From the NCBI GenBank assembly GCA_964395715.1, contig CAYNAU010000005.1, forward strand, positions 109,507 to 173,506: DNA of 64,000 nt. The letters run 5' to 3'. The position numbers and the translations under genes were made by a program. The stretch is from Porticoccus sp964395715. GTDB lineage: Bacteria; Pseudomonadota; Gammaproteobacteria; Pseudomonadales; Porticoccaceae. The stretch's first letter is position 1. Each line of letters opens with the position of its first letter. Below the pieces are notes generated by a model. That model had not been told where the DNA came from. It saw nothing but the letters and a program-made list of their open reading frames with translations, and did not search any database. This document shows, piece after piece, positions 26,003 through 34,534 of the stretch.

Positions 26003-27934
26003 TTACTTCTTGTCGTCTTCCTTCACTTCCTCGAACTCGGCATCAAGCGCGTCGTCCTGGTTGCCACTGGCAGAGGCAGCACCTTCGCCAGCAGCACCGG
26101 CCTGTGCAGCTTCTGCCTGCTCTGCATACAGTTTCTGCGCCAGGTTGGCAGAGGCTTCAGACAACTTGTTGGCCGCCGCATCCATGGCTTCCTTGTCGTC
26201 ACCTTTCACCGCTTCTTCCACTTCCTTGATGGCAGCTTCGATGGCCTCTTTTTCCTCGGCACTGGCTTTGTCGCCAGCTTCCTCGAGGGTCTTTTTGGCC
26301 GCATGGGCCAAACCATCAGCGGCGTTGCGAGCCTGTACCAGTTCTTCAAACTTCTGGTCTTCGGCGGCATTGGCCTCCGCATCCTTGACCATGTTTTCAA
26401 TTTCTTCATCGGACAGACCGGAAGAGGCCTTGATCACGATGGATTGTTCCTTGCCGGTGGCCTTGTCTTTGGCGCTAACGTTAAGAATACCGTTGGCATC
26501 AATATCGAAGGTCACTTCAATCTGGGGCATACCGCGAGGTGCCGGGGGAATATCCGCCAGGTCAAAACGACCCAGGGACTTGTTGCCCGCTGCCTGCTTG
26601 CGCTCGCCCTGTACTACGTGGACGGTCACCGCGGTCTGGTTGTCGTCTGCGGTAGAGAAGATTTGCGATTTCTTGGTAGGAATCGTGGTGTTCTTCTCAA
26701 TCAGCGGGGTCGCCACACCGCCCATGGTTTCAATACCCAGCGTCAGCGGGGTCACATCCAGCAACAGCACGTCTTTCACATCGCCGGACAGAACCGCCGC
26801 CTGGATCGCAGCGCCCACGGCCACTGCCTCATCAGGGTTTACATCTTTACGTGGTTCCTTGCCAAAAAACTCGGATACGTACTTCTGTACCAACGGCATG
26901 CGAGTCTGACCACCGACCAGAATCACATCTTCAATGTCTGAAGCGGACTTGCCCGCATCTTTCAGGGCCATTTTGACCGGCTCCATGGAGCGGGACACCA
27001 GTTCTTCAACCAGGGACTCCAGCTTGGCGCGGGTCAGTTTTACCACCAGGTGTTTCGGACCAGTGGCATCTGCCGTGATGTAGGGCAGGTTCACTTCGGT
27101 CTGCTGGCTGGAAGACAGCTCAATCTTGGCTTTTTCAGCGGCTTCCTTGAGACGCTGCAGAGCCAGCGGATCATTGTGCAGATCAATACTGCTCTCTTTC
27201 TTGAATTCTGCCGCCAGGTATTCGATCAGGCGCAGGTCGAAATCTTCACCACCGAGGAATGTATCACCGTTAGTCGACAGCACCTCAAACTGGTGTTCAC
27301 CATCCACATCGGCAATTTCGATGATGGAAATATCGAAGGTACCACCACCCAGGTCGTAGACAGCGATAACGCGATCGCCCGCGCCCTTGTCCATACCGTA
27401 GGCCAGGGCTGCGGCCGTAGGCTCATTGATAATCCGCTTGACTTCGAGACCGGCGATTTTACCGGCATCTTTGGTCGCCTGACGCTGGGAGTCATTGAAG
27501 TAGGCCGGCACGGTAATCACCGCCTCGGTGACTTTTTCACCCAGGTAGTCTTCTGCGGTCTTCTTCATTTTCTTCAGCACTTCGGCAGAAATCTGCGGTG
27601 GCGCTTTCTTGTCGCCCTTCACTTCAACCCAGGCATCACCGTTGTCAGCCTTGGCAATCTTGTAGGGCACCATCTTGATGTCTTTCTGTACCACATCATC
27701 TTCGAAACGACGACCAATCAAACGCTTCACCGCAAACAGGGTGTTGCTTGGATTGGTGACCGCCTGGCGCTTGGCAGACTGCCCCACCAATACTTCGTTG
27801 TCATCGGTAAAGGCCACAATGGAAGGCGTGGTGCGCGTTCCTTCAGCATTTTCGATGACTTTCGGTTTATCGCCCTCAAGGACGGCCACACAGGAGTTGG
27901 TGGTGCCGAGGTCAATGCCGATAATCTTGCCCAT
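26003..27934 (-). CDS. dnaK: Chaperone DnaK (Hsp70)
   Basis: ATP-driven folding chaperone. The 643-residue protein begins MGKIIGIDLGTTNSCVAV, has the ATPase signatures AVYDLGGGTFDISI and VILVGGQTRMPLVQ, the linker DVLLLDVTPLTLGIETMGG, the substrate domain and a C-terminal lid ending in EFEEVKEDDKK. It lies about 100 bases after grpE and has its own heat-shock-type promoter in that gap. Confidence 0.98.
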   Translation of the reverse strand: MGKIIGIDLGTTNSCVAVLEGDKPKVIENAEGTRTTPSIVAFTDDNEVLVGQSAKRQAVTNPSNTLFAVKRLIGRRFEDDVVQKDIKMVPYKIAKADNGDAWVEVKGDKKAPPQISAEVLKKMKKTAEDYLGEKVTEAVITVPAYFNDSQRQATKDAGKIAGLEVKRIINEPTAAALAYGMDKGAGDRVIAVYDLGGGTFDISIIEIADVDGEHQFEVLSTNGDTFLGGEDFDLRLIEYLAAEFKKESSIDLHNDPLALQRLKEAAEKAKIELSSSQQTEVNLPYITADATGPKHLVVKLTRAKLESLVEELVSRSMEPVKMALKDAGKSASDIEDVILVGGQTRMPLVQKYVSEFFGKEPRKDVNPDEAVAVGAAIQAAVLSGDVKDVLLLDVTPLTLGIETMGGVATPLIEKNTTIPTKKSQIFSTADDNQTAVTVHVVQGERKQAAGNKSLGRFDLADIPPAPRGMPQIEVTFDIDANGILNVSAKDKATGKEQSIVIKASSGLSDEEIENMVKDAEANAAEDQKFEELVQARNAADGLAHAAKKTLEEAGDKASAEEKEAIEAAIKEVEEAVKGDDKEAMDAAANKLSEASANLAQKLYAEQAEAAQAGAAGEGAASASGNQDDALDAEFEEVKEDDKK

Positions 27935-27986
27935 TTTCTGAATCTCCGGGTTAAATCAATCTGTTAATAACTGGCTTCTGGTTGTG

Positions 27987-28015
27987 TATATTGGCCCGCT
28001 TTCCGGGATTTCAAC
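27987..28015 (-). promoter_or_regulatory. Sigma-32-like promoter of dnaK
   Basis: On the minus strand GTTGAAA and CCAATATA are separated by 14 bases, close to the heat-shock consensus (CTTGAAA, 11-16 bases, CCCCATNT). The predicted start of transcription is about 40-50 bases before the dnaK ATG. Confidence 0.6.
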
Positions 28016-28034
28016 CCTCACCATCGGTATTTGC

Positions 28035-28604
28035 TTATGCGGTAGCAGCTTTGGACACCACAACCATGGCCGGGCGCACCAGGCGGCCGTTCAGGGTGTA
28101 GCCTTTCTGGAATACATCTACCACGGTGTTGGGCTTTACTTCCTGCATTTCCAGCATGCTCATGGCCTGGTGCAGCTCGGGGTCAAATGACTCTCCCTTG
28201 GGGTCCAGTGTGTCGACCTTGAAACGCCCGAGGACGTCCAGAAAGCTCTTTAGTGTCAGCTCGATGCCTTCACCCACTGCCTTGAATTCTTCATTGGTAC
28301 TGTCAATGGCACCGATGGCACGCTCCAGGTTATCCACCACCGGCAGAAGCTCACCCACGAACTTCTCCAGTGCGTATTTGTGGGCGTTTTCCACATCCCG
28401 CTCCATACGGCGACGCAGGTTCTGCATCTCCGCCTGGGTGCGCAAAACGTGGTCCTTGGCCTCGGCCAAATCGGCCAACACTTGCTCCACGCTCTGCTCC
28501 TGACTTATTTCAGCCTGGGATTCCTCCGGCTGAGTTTCGGTTGACTGCTCCGCCTCCGGCTGCTGTTGTTCCGGCTCCTGCGAATTGTGCTTTTCCGTCG
28601 ACAC
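28035..28604 (-). CDS. grpE: Nucleotide exchange factor GrpE
   Basis: Releases ADP from DnaK. An acidic Gln/Glu-rich N-terminus is followed by the long dimerisation helix (VLADLAEAKDHVLRTQAEMQ) and the beta domain ending in the GYTLNGRLVRPAMVVVSK signature. I choose GTG 28,604 (189 aa). GAGGGGGAT lies eight bases upstream, and a heat-shock promoter at 28,640-28,667 would start the transcript at about 28,633, too close for the ATG at 28,634. This is a start decided by both the ribosome-binding site and the promoter. Confidence 0.95.
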   Translation of the reverse strand: MSTEKHNSQEPEQQQPEAEQSTETQPEESQAEISQEQSVEQVLADLAEAKDHVLRTQAEMQNLRRRMERDVENAHKYALEKFVGELLPVVDNLERAIGAIDSTNEEFKAVGEGIELTLKSFLDVLGRFKVDTLDPKGESFDPELHQAMSMLEMQEVKPNTVVDVFQKGYTLNGRLVRPAMVVVSKAATA

Positions 28605-28639
28605 GCAACGATCCCCCTCTGGACTTTGGTTCACGGCCT

Positions 28640-28667
28640 ATATTGGGTCTGAACAAGTAGTTTCAAG
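28640..28667 (-). promoter_or_regulatory. Sigma-32 promoter of grpE-dnaK-dnaJ
   Basis: On the minus strand CTTGAAA (28,667-28,661), a 13-base spacer and CCCAATAT (28,647-28,640) match the RpoH consensus closely. The promoter lies in the divergent space with recN. Confidence 0.8.
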
Positions 28668-28739
28668 GGCAGACGCACTTAAAAATTCTGTATACCATTA
28701 GCCTTTGCACAAATCGCAACACTGACTCGGAACAGCCCC

Positions 28740-30422
28740 TTGCTCACCAGCCTCAGCGTCAACAATTTCACCCTGGTGGAATCTCTGGAAGTGGATTTCA
28801 GCGCCGGCATGTCGGCACTGACCGGGGAGACCGGCGCTGGCAAATCCCTGGTGCTGGATGCACTGTCCATGGCACTTGGAGATAGAGCAGACACCGACCG
28901 CATTCGCGAAGGCCAGGAACGGGCCGAGGTAACCGCCCTGTTTGATATTTCACAATCCGCCCCGGCCCGTCACTGGCTGTCGGAAAACGATTTGGCCTGC
29001 GACAGCGACGAATGTCTGTTGCGGCGGGTTATCACCAGAGAAGGGCGCTCGCGGGGCTATATCAATGGTCAGCCGGTGACGATGCAACAGCTGCGTGATC
29101 TGGGTGAAATGCTGATCGATATTCATAGCCAGCACGAACACCAGTCCCTGTTGCGCAAGGACTGCCATCGCGAGATTCTGGATGCTTTCGCCGGCAGCAG
29201 CGATCTGGCTGCATCCGTGCGCAACTGCCAGCAACAGTGGAGCCGCCTCAACCAGCAGCTGCAACAGCTCACCAATGCCAGCGATGAGCTGGACGCCCGC
29301 AAGGCATTGCTGCAGTTTCAGCTCCAGGAGTTTGAAGAACTCGGCCTGGCCAAGGGTGAGCTGGCACAACTGGAGGAACAACAGCAGCTTCTGGCCAATG
29401 CCGAATCTATCCTGAAAGACAGTCATGCCCTGATCGAATTGTGCCAGGAGGGAGACACCTTCAACCTTCAGGATGGACTGAACCGTGCCGTACAGCTGTT
29501 GAGCGCGATGCCAAACAAGCCCCACGGGTTAATGGAAGCAGAAAAGCTGTTGAACAGCGCGCTGATTGAGGTCGGAGAAGCAGGCCGGGAAGTTCAGCAT
29601 CACCTGGACAGCTTTGAACTGGACCCCGAACAACTTCAGGACATTGAAGACCGCCTTAGCGCCATCTATCAACTGGCCCGCAAGCACCGCATCCAGGCCG
29701 AGCAGCTACCGGAACAGAGGGATGAACTGCAACAGGAACTGGATAAGCTGACCGGCGGTACAGAGAGCCTGGAAGCCTTGCAAGGGCAGGTCGACCAGCT
29801 GTTGGCACAGTACCAGGAACAGGCACAGGCTCTGAGCCACCAACGTGCAGAAGCCGCCAGGTTACTCTCCAGCCAAGTGGAGCAGCAGTTTGCCTCCCTG
29901 TCCATGAAAGGCGCCCGCTTTGTGGTGGAACTGCGACCTGGCAACCCGGAAAAACCCTCAGCCCAAGGCCTGGAAAGTGTGGAATTTCTGATCGCCACCA
30001 ACCCGGGCACAGAACCCAGACCCCTCTCAAAAATTGCTTCCGGCGGCGAGCTGTCGCGCATCAGTCTGGCCATTCAGGTCATCGCCGCCCGCCACGCCAC
30101 CATTCCAACCCTAGTATTTGACGAGGTGGATGTCGGCATTGGTGGCGCCACCGCCAATGTAGTGGGAGAACTGCTGCGGGAGCTGGGCAACCGCGGCCAG
30201 GTCATCTGTGTGACCCACCAGCCACAGGTAGCCGCCTGCGCTCATCACCAACTACTTGTCAGCAAGCAGACCGGCACGAACACCGCCCACAGCGATATTC
30301 AACCCCTTGGGGAATCTGAACGCATTGAGGAAATCGCCCGCATGCTGGGCGGCGCCTCCATCACCGATACCAGTCGCGACCACGCCAGAGAACTGCTGGC
30401 ACTGGCCAACCCCTCCATTTGA
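28740..30422 (+). CDS. recN: DNA repair protein RecN
   Basis: SMC-like ATPase for double-strand break repair. The 560-residue protein has Walker A TGETGAGKSLVLDAL at about residue 28-42, a central coiled-coil region very rich in Gln/Leu/Glu, the ABC signature KIASGGELSRISLAIQVIAA and Walker B TLVFDEVDVGIGG. The start is TTG 28,740, with GGAAC upstream; no other start keeps the first strand. RecN is SOS-induced in E. coli, but here I see only a CTGTATA half-box upstream, not a full LexA site. Confidence 0.96.
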   Translation: MLTSLSVNNFTLVESLEVDFSAGMSALTGETGAGKSLVLDALSMALGDRADTDRIREGQERAEVTALFDISQSAPARHWLSENDLACDSDECLLRRVITREGRSRGYINGQPVTMQQLRDLGEMLIDIHSQHEHQSLLRKDCHREILDAFAGSSDLAASVRNCQQQWSRLNQQLQQLTNASDELDARKALLQFQLQEFEELGLAKGELAQLEEQQQLLANAESILKDSHALIELCQEGDTFNLQDGLNRAVQLLSAMPNKPHGLMEAEKLLNSALIEVGEAGREVQHHLDSFELDPEQLQDIEDRLSAIYQLARKHRIQAEQLPEQRDELQQELDKLTGGTESLEALQGQVDQLLAQYQEQAQALSHQRAEAARLLSSQVEQQFASLSMKGARFVVELRPGNPEKPSAQGLESVEFLIATNPGTEPRPLSKIASGGELSRISLAIQVIAARHATIPTLVFDEVDVGIGGATANVVGELLRELGNRGQVICVTHQPQVAACAHHQLLVSKQTGTNTAHSDIQPLGESERIEEIARMLGGASITDTSRDHARELLALANPSI

Positions 30423-30490
30423 TCTGAATCAATACTGCCCTGCGAAGAAAATTTTATGCTTTCGCCTCCAACTGTCAGGAGGTAAATAAG

Positions 30491-30595
30491 ATGCTCGCAG
30501 AAGATACTGCAACCCTGGGTAGAGTCGGCAAATTGATGTTGATGGGAATTGGCGTAATGTTTGTGCTGATTGCCGTGGCATCAACTGTTGCCTAA
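30491..30595 (+). CDS. 34-residue single-pass membrane peptide
   Basis: A short gene beginning MLAEDTATLGRVGKLMLMGI and ending in a hydrophobic run GVMFVLIAVASTVA. AGGAGGT lies eight bases before the ATG, a near-perfect ribosome-binding site, and a strong hairpin follows the stop. It would insert as one membrane helix with a short charged N-terminus. I do not recognise the family. It is 68 bases after recN on the same strand. Confidence 0.7.
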   Translation: MLAEDTATLGRVGKLMLMGIGVMFVLIAVASTVA

Positions 30596-30604
30596 CCCAT
30601 TAAT

Positions 30605-30636
30605 ACCCTGCTGACGACCAAACTCGTCGGCAGGGT
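30605..30636 (+). terminator. Hairpin after the 34-residue peptide gene
   Basis: ACCCTGCTGACGA pairs with TCGTCGGCAGGGT over a short loop, 13 pairs with one T-G. Only a mixed CT-rich stretch follows rather than a clean T-run, so termination efficiency is uncertain. Confidence 0.6.
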
Positions 30637-30729
30637 CCCATCTCTTTCCGCATTTCCCGCCATCAAGCTCGACGTAGACAAGACACTGCGTTACCCTGAA
30701 AACTCTGAGTCTTTCAACGGGTTCAATTG

Positions 30730-31107
30730 ATGATTTCTGAATTTTTCTCCGCAGGTTTTAATCTCTCCATGCTTCCGGCAAGACTGGCAGTACGCAACAC
30801 CAAGGCTACTTTCCAGGCCATGCGCGACCTGCCCTCCATGATGAAAAACGCCCCTTTTGAGATGTATCAGTCCCGGGAAGAGGCACAAATGCTGATGGCA
30901 CAGCTGATGTCACGCATCGATCAGCAACTGGGTTGTGACCCCGCCAATCTCAGCGATCAGGAACGGGAAATGATTGTTGGCCGCGAACTGGCCATGGCTG
31001 AACAGCATCTGGGACAATCGCTTATCAATATGCTCACCGCCTGTCGTGTGTTGACGGCAAAACCCTCACGGGTCATCGAACACGGCCCCGCCGACCGAAT
31101 CGACTAG
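30730..31107 (+). CDS. Conserved-looking protein of unknown function
   Basis: A 125-residue protein with no signal peptide or membrane segment. It starts MISEFFSAGFNLSMLPARLA and has helical stretches (REEAQMLMAQLMSRIDQQLG; QEREMIVGRELAMAEQHLGQ). ATG 30,730 is preferred over a TTG just before it. It converges with the next gene, overlapping its 3' end by four bases. The helical, Met-rich pattern suggests a small soluble or membrane-associated factor, but nothing identifies it. Confidence 0.65.
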   Translation: MISEFFSAGFNLSMLPARLAVRNTKATFQAMRDLPSMMKNAPFEMYQSREEAQMLMAQLMSRIDQQLGCDPANLSDQEREMIVGRELAMAEQHLGQSLINMLTACRVLTAKPSRVIEHGPADRID

Positions 31108-31889
31108 TCAGCGGCTATAAAGACGAGATTTTTGTAGCCGCCATCACAGACCGCCAATCGCTCATCCAGGGGCTCACAGTCAGGTGTCTGCAGATTGTCG
31201 ATATCCGGCAGTCGCTCACTCACTGACATGTTCTGTTTATCTTTTTTCAGAAACCCGAACATGGTTTCAAACCGTTGCCTGAAGTCCAGACCGCGACTGG
31301 TCACGTCTTCATACAGATAAACAAATTTGCGAAAAGAAAACGTCGATCCGCCAAGGCCGATTTCCAGCATCTTCGCCAAGTACTGCCGATAGGACAAACG
31401 CAGGTATTCCAGCTGTTTCGCCCCATTCAACGCACCCTGCGGGCCGGGGATATCCATACGATTACCGTCACCCAGTGCACCGGGGTTCAGCCTGTCATTT
31501 TCCTTGTTTGCCACTAACCGGTAATGATTCTCCCCACAATACAGGGATATCCCTTCCAGGCGGCAGGCACTGACCGGGTCTGCTGAGCTGACCTGCTTGG
31601 CCTTTTGCACCAGGACTGCCGGCATTGCTGTCTTTTGCCGCACGGGCATTGCAAGGCTGACGCCTACTTTTGCCGCAGGTCGTTTGAGCAGCAATGCCTG
31701 TGTCATTTCGTCATTGCGCCGGAAGTCATAGAAGGCGGGTAACTTTTTCCCCTGCCCCAACGCCTTCAGCTCGCAGAAAATCTGCTCGTAGTAAGTCTCT
31801 GCCAGCAGCAGACAGGCGTCATCCCCCAACGCCGGCAGGGAAGCGCCGGCGAGCCATAGCCACAGCACCTGATTAAACAACTTTTTCAC
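31104..31889 (-). CDS. Periplasmic protein of unknown function
   Basis: A 261-residue protein with a Sec signal peptide (MKKLFNQVLWLWLAGASLPA, cleavage near ALGDDA). Several Cys (CLLLAETYYEQIFC; CRLEGISLYCG; DCEPLDERLAVC) suggest disulfide bonds in the periplasm. The N-terminal part describes a helix pair (LLAETYYEQIFCELKALGQG). No catalytic motif is visible. It is convergent with the 125-residue gene. Confidence 0.7.
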   Translation of the reverse strand: MKKLFNQVLWLWLAGASLPALGDDACLLLAETYYEQIFCELKALGQGKKLPAFYDFRRNDEMTQALLLKRPAAKVGVSLAMPVRQKTAMPAVLVQKAKQVSSADPVSACRLEGISLYCGENHYRLVANKENDRLNPGALGDGNRMDIPGPQGALNGAKQLEYLRLSYRQYLAKMLEIGLGGSTFSFRKFVYLYEDVTSRGLDFRQRFETMFGFLKKDKQNMSVSERLPDIDNLQTPDCEPLDERLAVCDGGYKNLVFIAAD

Positions 31890-32050
31890 TCTCGCCCCCT
31901 GCTCACTGCTGGCATCCCATCAGCACTTAACCATTGATCGCCACCGGGCGCAAAATATCGGCTCGGCCCGTGGCGTATATTTACGACACCCCCGCCAACC
32001 CCTTAGACTGTAGCGAATTCCTTATCGAAGGCGTTCAGATACAGCGAGAT

Positions 32051-33268
32051 ATGACACAATCCCTTGTCCGCCTTCTCCCCCCTCTGTTCTGTCTCGTACT
32101 GGCACTGCTGACCTACTGGCAACTGCCTAACCTGAAAACTGAACAGGTTTCCCTGCTGACCCAACTGCCATTTATCGTCTGCGGGCTGGCGGCTTTCATG
32201 GCAGTTCTGGCCAATCGCTCACGCGATCTGGGCGGTGCCGGTACCATGTTGCTAGGCTACTGGCTGATCACAGTTTTTATGCAGGAACCCCTCAGCAGCG
32301 AACCCGCCGGGCAGATATTTGCCCTAACCTCCCTGTGCCTGCCGGTGCTGCTGGGGCTGTTCATTATTTTACCTGACACGGGCTGGCGCCACCCGGGGTT
32401 CCTGGTGCTGACCGCCTTTATCTCCATCTTCGTGCTGATCGTGATCAGCCTGTTCCAGTGGCAGCCCCTTTGGTTTGACACACTCATGCCCAGCGCAGCC
32501 AATCCCGACCTGCTGAATCTTAAAATCTCATCCCTGTCGGGACTGCTGTTTACTCTGGCCTTTGTGCTGGGCGTTTCACTGCCCATACTCCAGAAAGAGC
32601 AACTCGACACCAGCATGCCCGGTTGTGTGCTGTTCGGCTTTATCACCCTGGGCTGGTTTGGTATCCCGCAGATATCCTCGATCATGTTTTCAGCAGCGGG
32701 ACTGTTACTGATTATCAACCAGACCCACAGTCTGCTGAACATGGTGTACCGGGATGAACTCACACAGATACCCAACCGACGGGCGCTGCTGAGGGACGTG
32801 CGCAGCATGGGCAGCACCTATGCACTGGCCATGGTTGATGTGGACCATTTCAAAAAGATCAATGACAACTACGGGCACGATGTCGGTGACCAGGTATTGA
32901 AGGCCGTCGCGGCAAAATTGCGCCGCATCTCCGGTGGCGGCAAGGCCTACCGCTTTGGCGGCGAGGAATTTTGTCTACTATTCAGGGGCCGACACGCCGA
33001 TCAGGTCCTCGATTTCCTCGAGGACCTGCGCAGAAATATTGCCGATTACGACATGACCACCCGCGACAAGAAAAGCCGTCCCCGCACCAAGAAAAGTGGC
33101 GAGAAAAAACGCGGGGCGTCCCGTCGGGACGGCAATATACGGGTCACCGTCAGCATGGGGGTGGCCGATTCCCAGGATGCCCTGCACTTTGAAGGCGTGA
33201 TGAAAGCCGCCGACAGCGCCATGTATCGGGCCAAGGAAGGCGGCAGAAACCAGATTAAAACCTGTTAG
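32051..33268 (+). CDS. Membrane diguanylate cyclase (GGDEF)
   Basis: Probably makes cyclic di-GMP. About six membrane helices occupy residues 1-210 of the 405-residue form, followed by a GGDEF domain: DELTQIPNRRALLRDVRSMG, MVDVDHFKKINDNYGHDVGD and the active-site loop RFGGEEFCLLF. The RxxD inhibitory site five residues before the loop is absent, so product inhibition may be lost. A basic insert (KSRPRTKKSGEKKRGASRR) interrupts the domain, as in a subfamily of membrane DGCs. I start at ATG 32,051, directly before the first helix; an ATG at 31,934 would add 39 residues. Confidence 0.88.
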   Translation: MTQSLVRLLPPLFCLVLALLTYWQLPNLKTEQVSLLTQLPFIVCGLAAFMAVLANRSRDLGGAGTMLLGYWLITVFMQEPLSSEPAGQIFALTSLCLPVLLGLFIILPDTGWRHPGFLVLTAFISIFVLIVISLFQWQPLWFDTLMPSAANPDLLNLKISSLSGLLFTLAFVLGVSLPILQKEQLDTSMPGCVLFGFITLGWFGIPQISSIMFSAAGLLLIINQTHSLLNMVYRDELTQIPNRRALLRDVRSMGSTYALAMVDVDHFKKINDNYGHDVGDQVLKAVAAKLRRISGGGKAYRFGGEEFCLLFRGRHADQVLDFLEDLRRNIADYDMTTRDKKSRPRTKKSGEKKRGASRRDGNIRVTVSMGVADSQDALHFEGVMKAADSAMYRAKEGGRNQIKTC

Positions 33269-33295
33269 GTAAAAGGTCTGGCAGTCTGCTGGAAA

Positions 33296-33703
33296 TTATT
33301 TCTTGGGGCGAACGTACAGCACCAGGTTATGCCCCACCAGCTCATAGCCGTTCTTTTCCGCAATCGCTTTTTGCAGGGCTTCAATTTCGTCGCTGTGAAA
33401 CTCAACCACTTTTCCGGTATCCACATTCACCATGTGATCGTGGTGCTCACCGCGGTCCATTTCATAAACCGCCGGGCCGTTGTCAAAGTTGTGGCGGGTG
33501 ATCAGACCAGCGCTTTCAAACTGGGTAAGAACCCGGTAAACCGTGGCGATACTGACATCGTCCCCGGTTTCCATCATCTTGCGGTAAACATCTTCCGCGC
33601 TCATGTGGCGCTCGCCACTTTCTTCGAGGAGTTGCAAGATTTTCAGGCGTGGAACCGTAACTTTCAGCCCGGCCTTTCGCAATTCACGGTTTTCATCGTT
33701 CAT
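33296..33703 (-). CDS. fur: Ferric uptake regulator Fur, cysteine-free
   Basis: Fe(II)-dependent repressor. The 135-residue protein has the winged helix (RKAGLKVTVPRLKILQLLEE; DVSIATVYRVLTQFESAGLI) and the metal sites H-H-D-H in GEHHDHMVNVD. It contains no cysteine at all. The positions of the C-x2-C pair of E. coli Fur are Asn and Thr (MVNVDTGK). Pseudomonas Fur also lacks the pair but, as I recall, keeps one Cys there. The start at 33,703 (MNDENRELR) fits the family; an upstream in-frame ATG exists. It diverges from bamE, a conserved arrangement. Confidence 0.95.
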   Translation of the reverse strand: MNDENRELRKAGLKVTVPRLKILQLLEESGERHMSAEDVYRKMMETGDDVSIATVYRVLTQFESAGLITRHNFDNGPAVYEMDRGEHHDHMVNVDTGKVVEFHSDEIEALQKAIAEKNGYELVGHNLVLYVRPKK

Positions 33704-33778
33704 TCCTGTAACGCCCCTTCTATACACTGGATGGATTCGGTATTATCGCCCTTCGCTGAAATGACTGGAACCCCACAG

Positions 33779-34207
33779 ATGCACTTTACTGCACGATTGA
33801 GCTGTTGCCTGGCCCTGATGGTCTCCCTCTCGGGTTGTTCAGGCATCTCCATGCCCAGCTTCAGCATGCCGAAACTGCCGAGTATCCATAAATTTGATAT
33901 TCAGCAGGGCAATGTGATCACCCAGGAAATGATTGATCAGCTTAAGCCCGGGATGACCAAGTCCCAGGTGCGATTCATTATGGGCACCCCCATGATCGCC
34001 GACACTTTCAACGAGAACCGTTGGGATTACTACTACAGCCTGTACCCTTCAGAAGGTGACGAAGTGCGCGAACAGGTCTCCATTTACTTTGAAGACGAAA
34101 AACTGGTGGGTTTCCGCGGCGACTTCATTCCTTCCGCCCTGGCTCCGCCACCGGCAGAGCCCGAGGCCACTCAACCGGAAGCTGACGCTGACGAAGCAGC
34201 CGAGTAA
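33779..34207 (+). CDS. bamE: Outer-membrane assembly lipoprotein BamE
   Basis: Lipoprotein of the BAM complex that inserts outer-membrane beta barrels. The 142-residue precursor begins MHFTARLSCCLALMVSLSGC with lipobox LSGC. The SmpA/OmlA domain carries IQQGNVITQEMIDQLKPGMT and VRFIMGTPMIADTF. The C-terminus has a Pro/Ala/Glu-rich extension (about 20 residues). ATG 33,779 is chosen because it gives a proper lipoprotein signal. Diverges from fur. Confidence 0.93.
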   Translation: MHFTARLSCCLALMVSLSGCSGISMPSFSMPKLPSIHKFDIQQGNVITQEMIDQLKPGMTKSQVRFIMGTPMIADTFNENRWDYYYSLYPSEGDEVREQVSIYFEDEKLVGFRGDFIPSALAPPPAEPEATQPEADADEAAE

Positions 34208-34534
34208 TTACTCGCTGGCCCCCTGCTTGGCCTTTTCAGCCCGACGCTTCCTGACTTCCTTGGGGTCCACCAGCAACGGACGATAAATCTCCACCCGATC
34301 ACCCGCCTGTAGCACCTGTTCTTTGGGTGGTTTCAAGCCTTTACTGCCCAGGGACTGACCAAAAATCCCCATCTTTGCCGTCTCCAGATCAATTTCCGGA
34401 AACTGTTGCACAATGCCCGATTGCTCTACTGCTTCATAGGCGGTAGTCCCCGGCGCCACTTGCAGGGTTGTCAGCTGCTGACGCTGGGGTAATGCGTAAG
34501 CCACTTCAACGGTAATCAGTTCCACATCTTTCAT
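34208..34534 (-). CDS. rnfH: RnfH-family (UPF0125) protein
   Basis: A 108-residue ubiquitin-like-fold protein: MKDVELITVEVAYALPQRQQ, then VAPGTTAYEAVEQSGI, MGIFGQSLGSKGLKPPKEQ and VLQAGDRVEIYRPLLVDPKE, the family signature. Its role is unknown; the family occurs as a pair with ratA beside bamE and smpB. The ATG overlaps the ratA stop by four bases. Confidence 0.93.
   Translation of the reverse strand: MKDVELITVEVAYALPQRQQLTTLQVAPGTTAYEAVEQSGIVQQFPEIDLETAKMGIFGQSLGSKGLKPPKEQVLQAGDRVEIYRPLLVDPKEVRKRRAEKAKQGASE

Noticed and set aside
28680..28740. LexA box before recN
   Set aside because: Only CTGTATA is present; the second half at the required distance reads AGCC instead of ACAG, so a full SOS box cannot be claimed.
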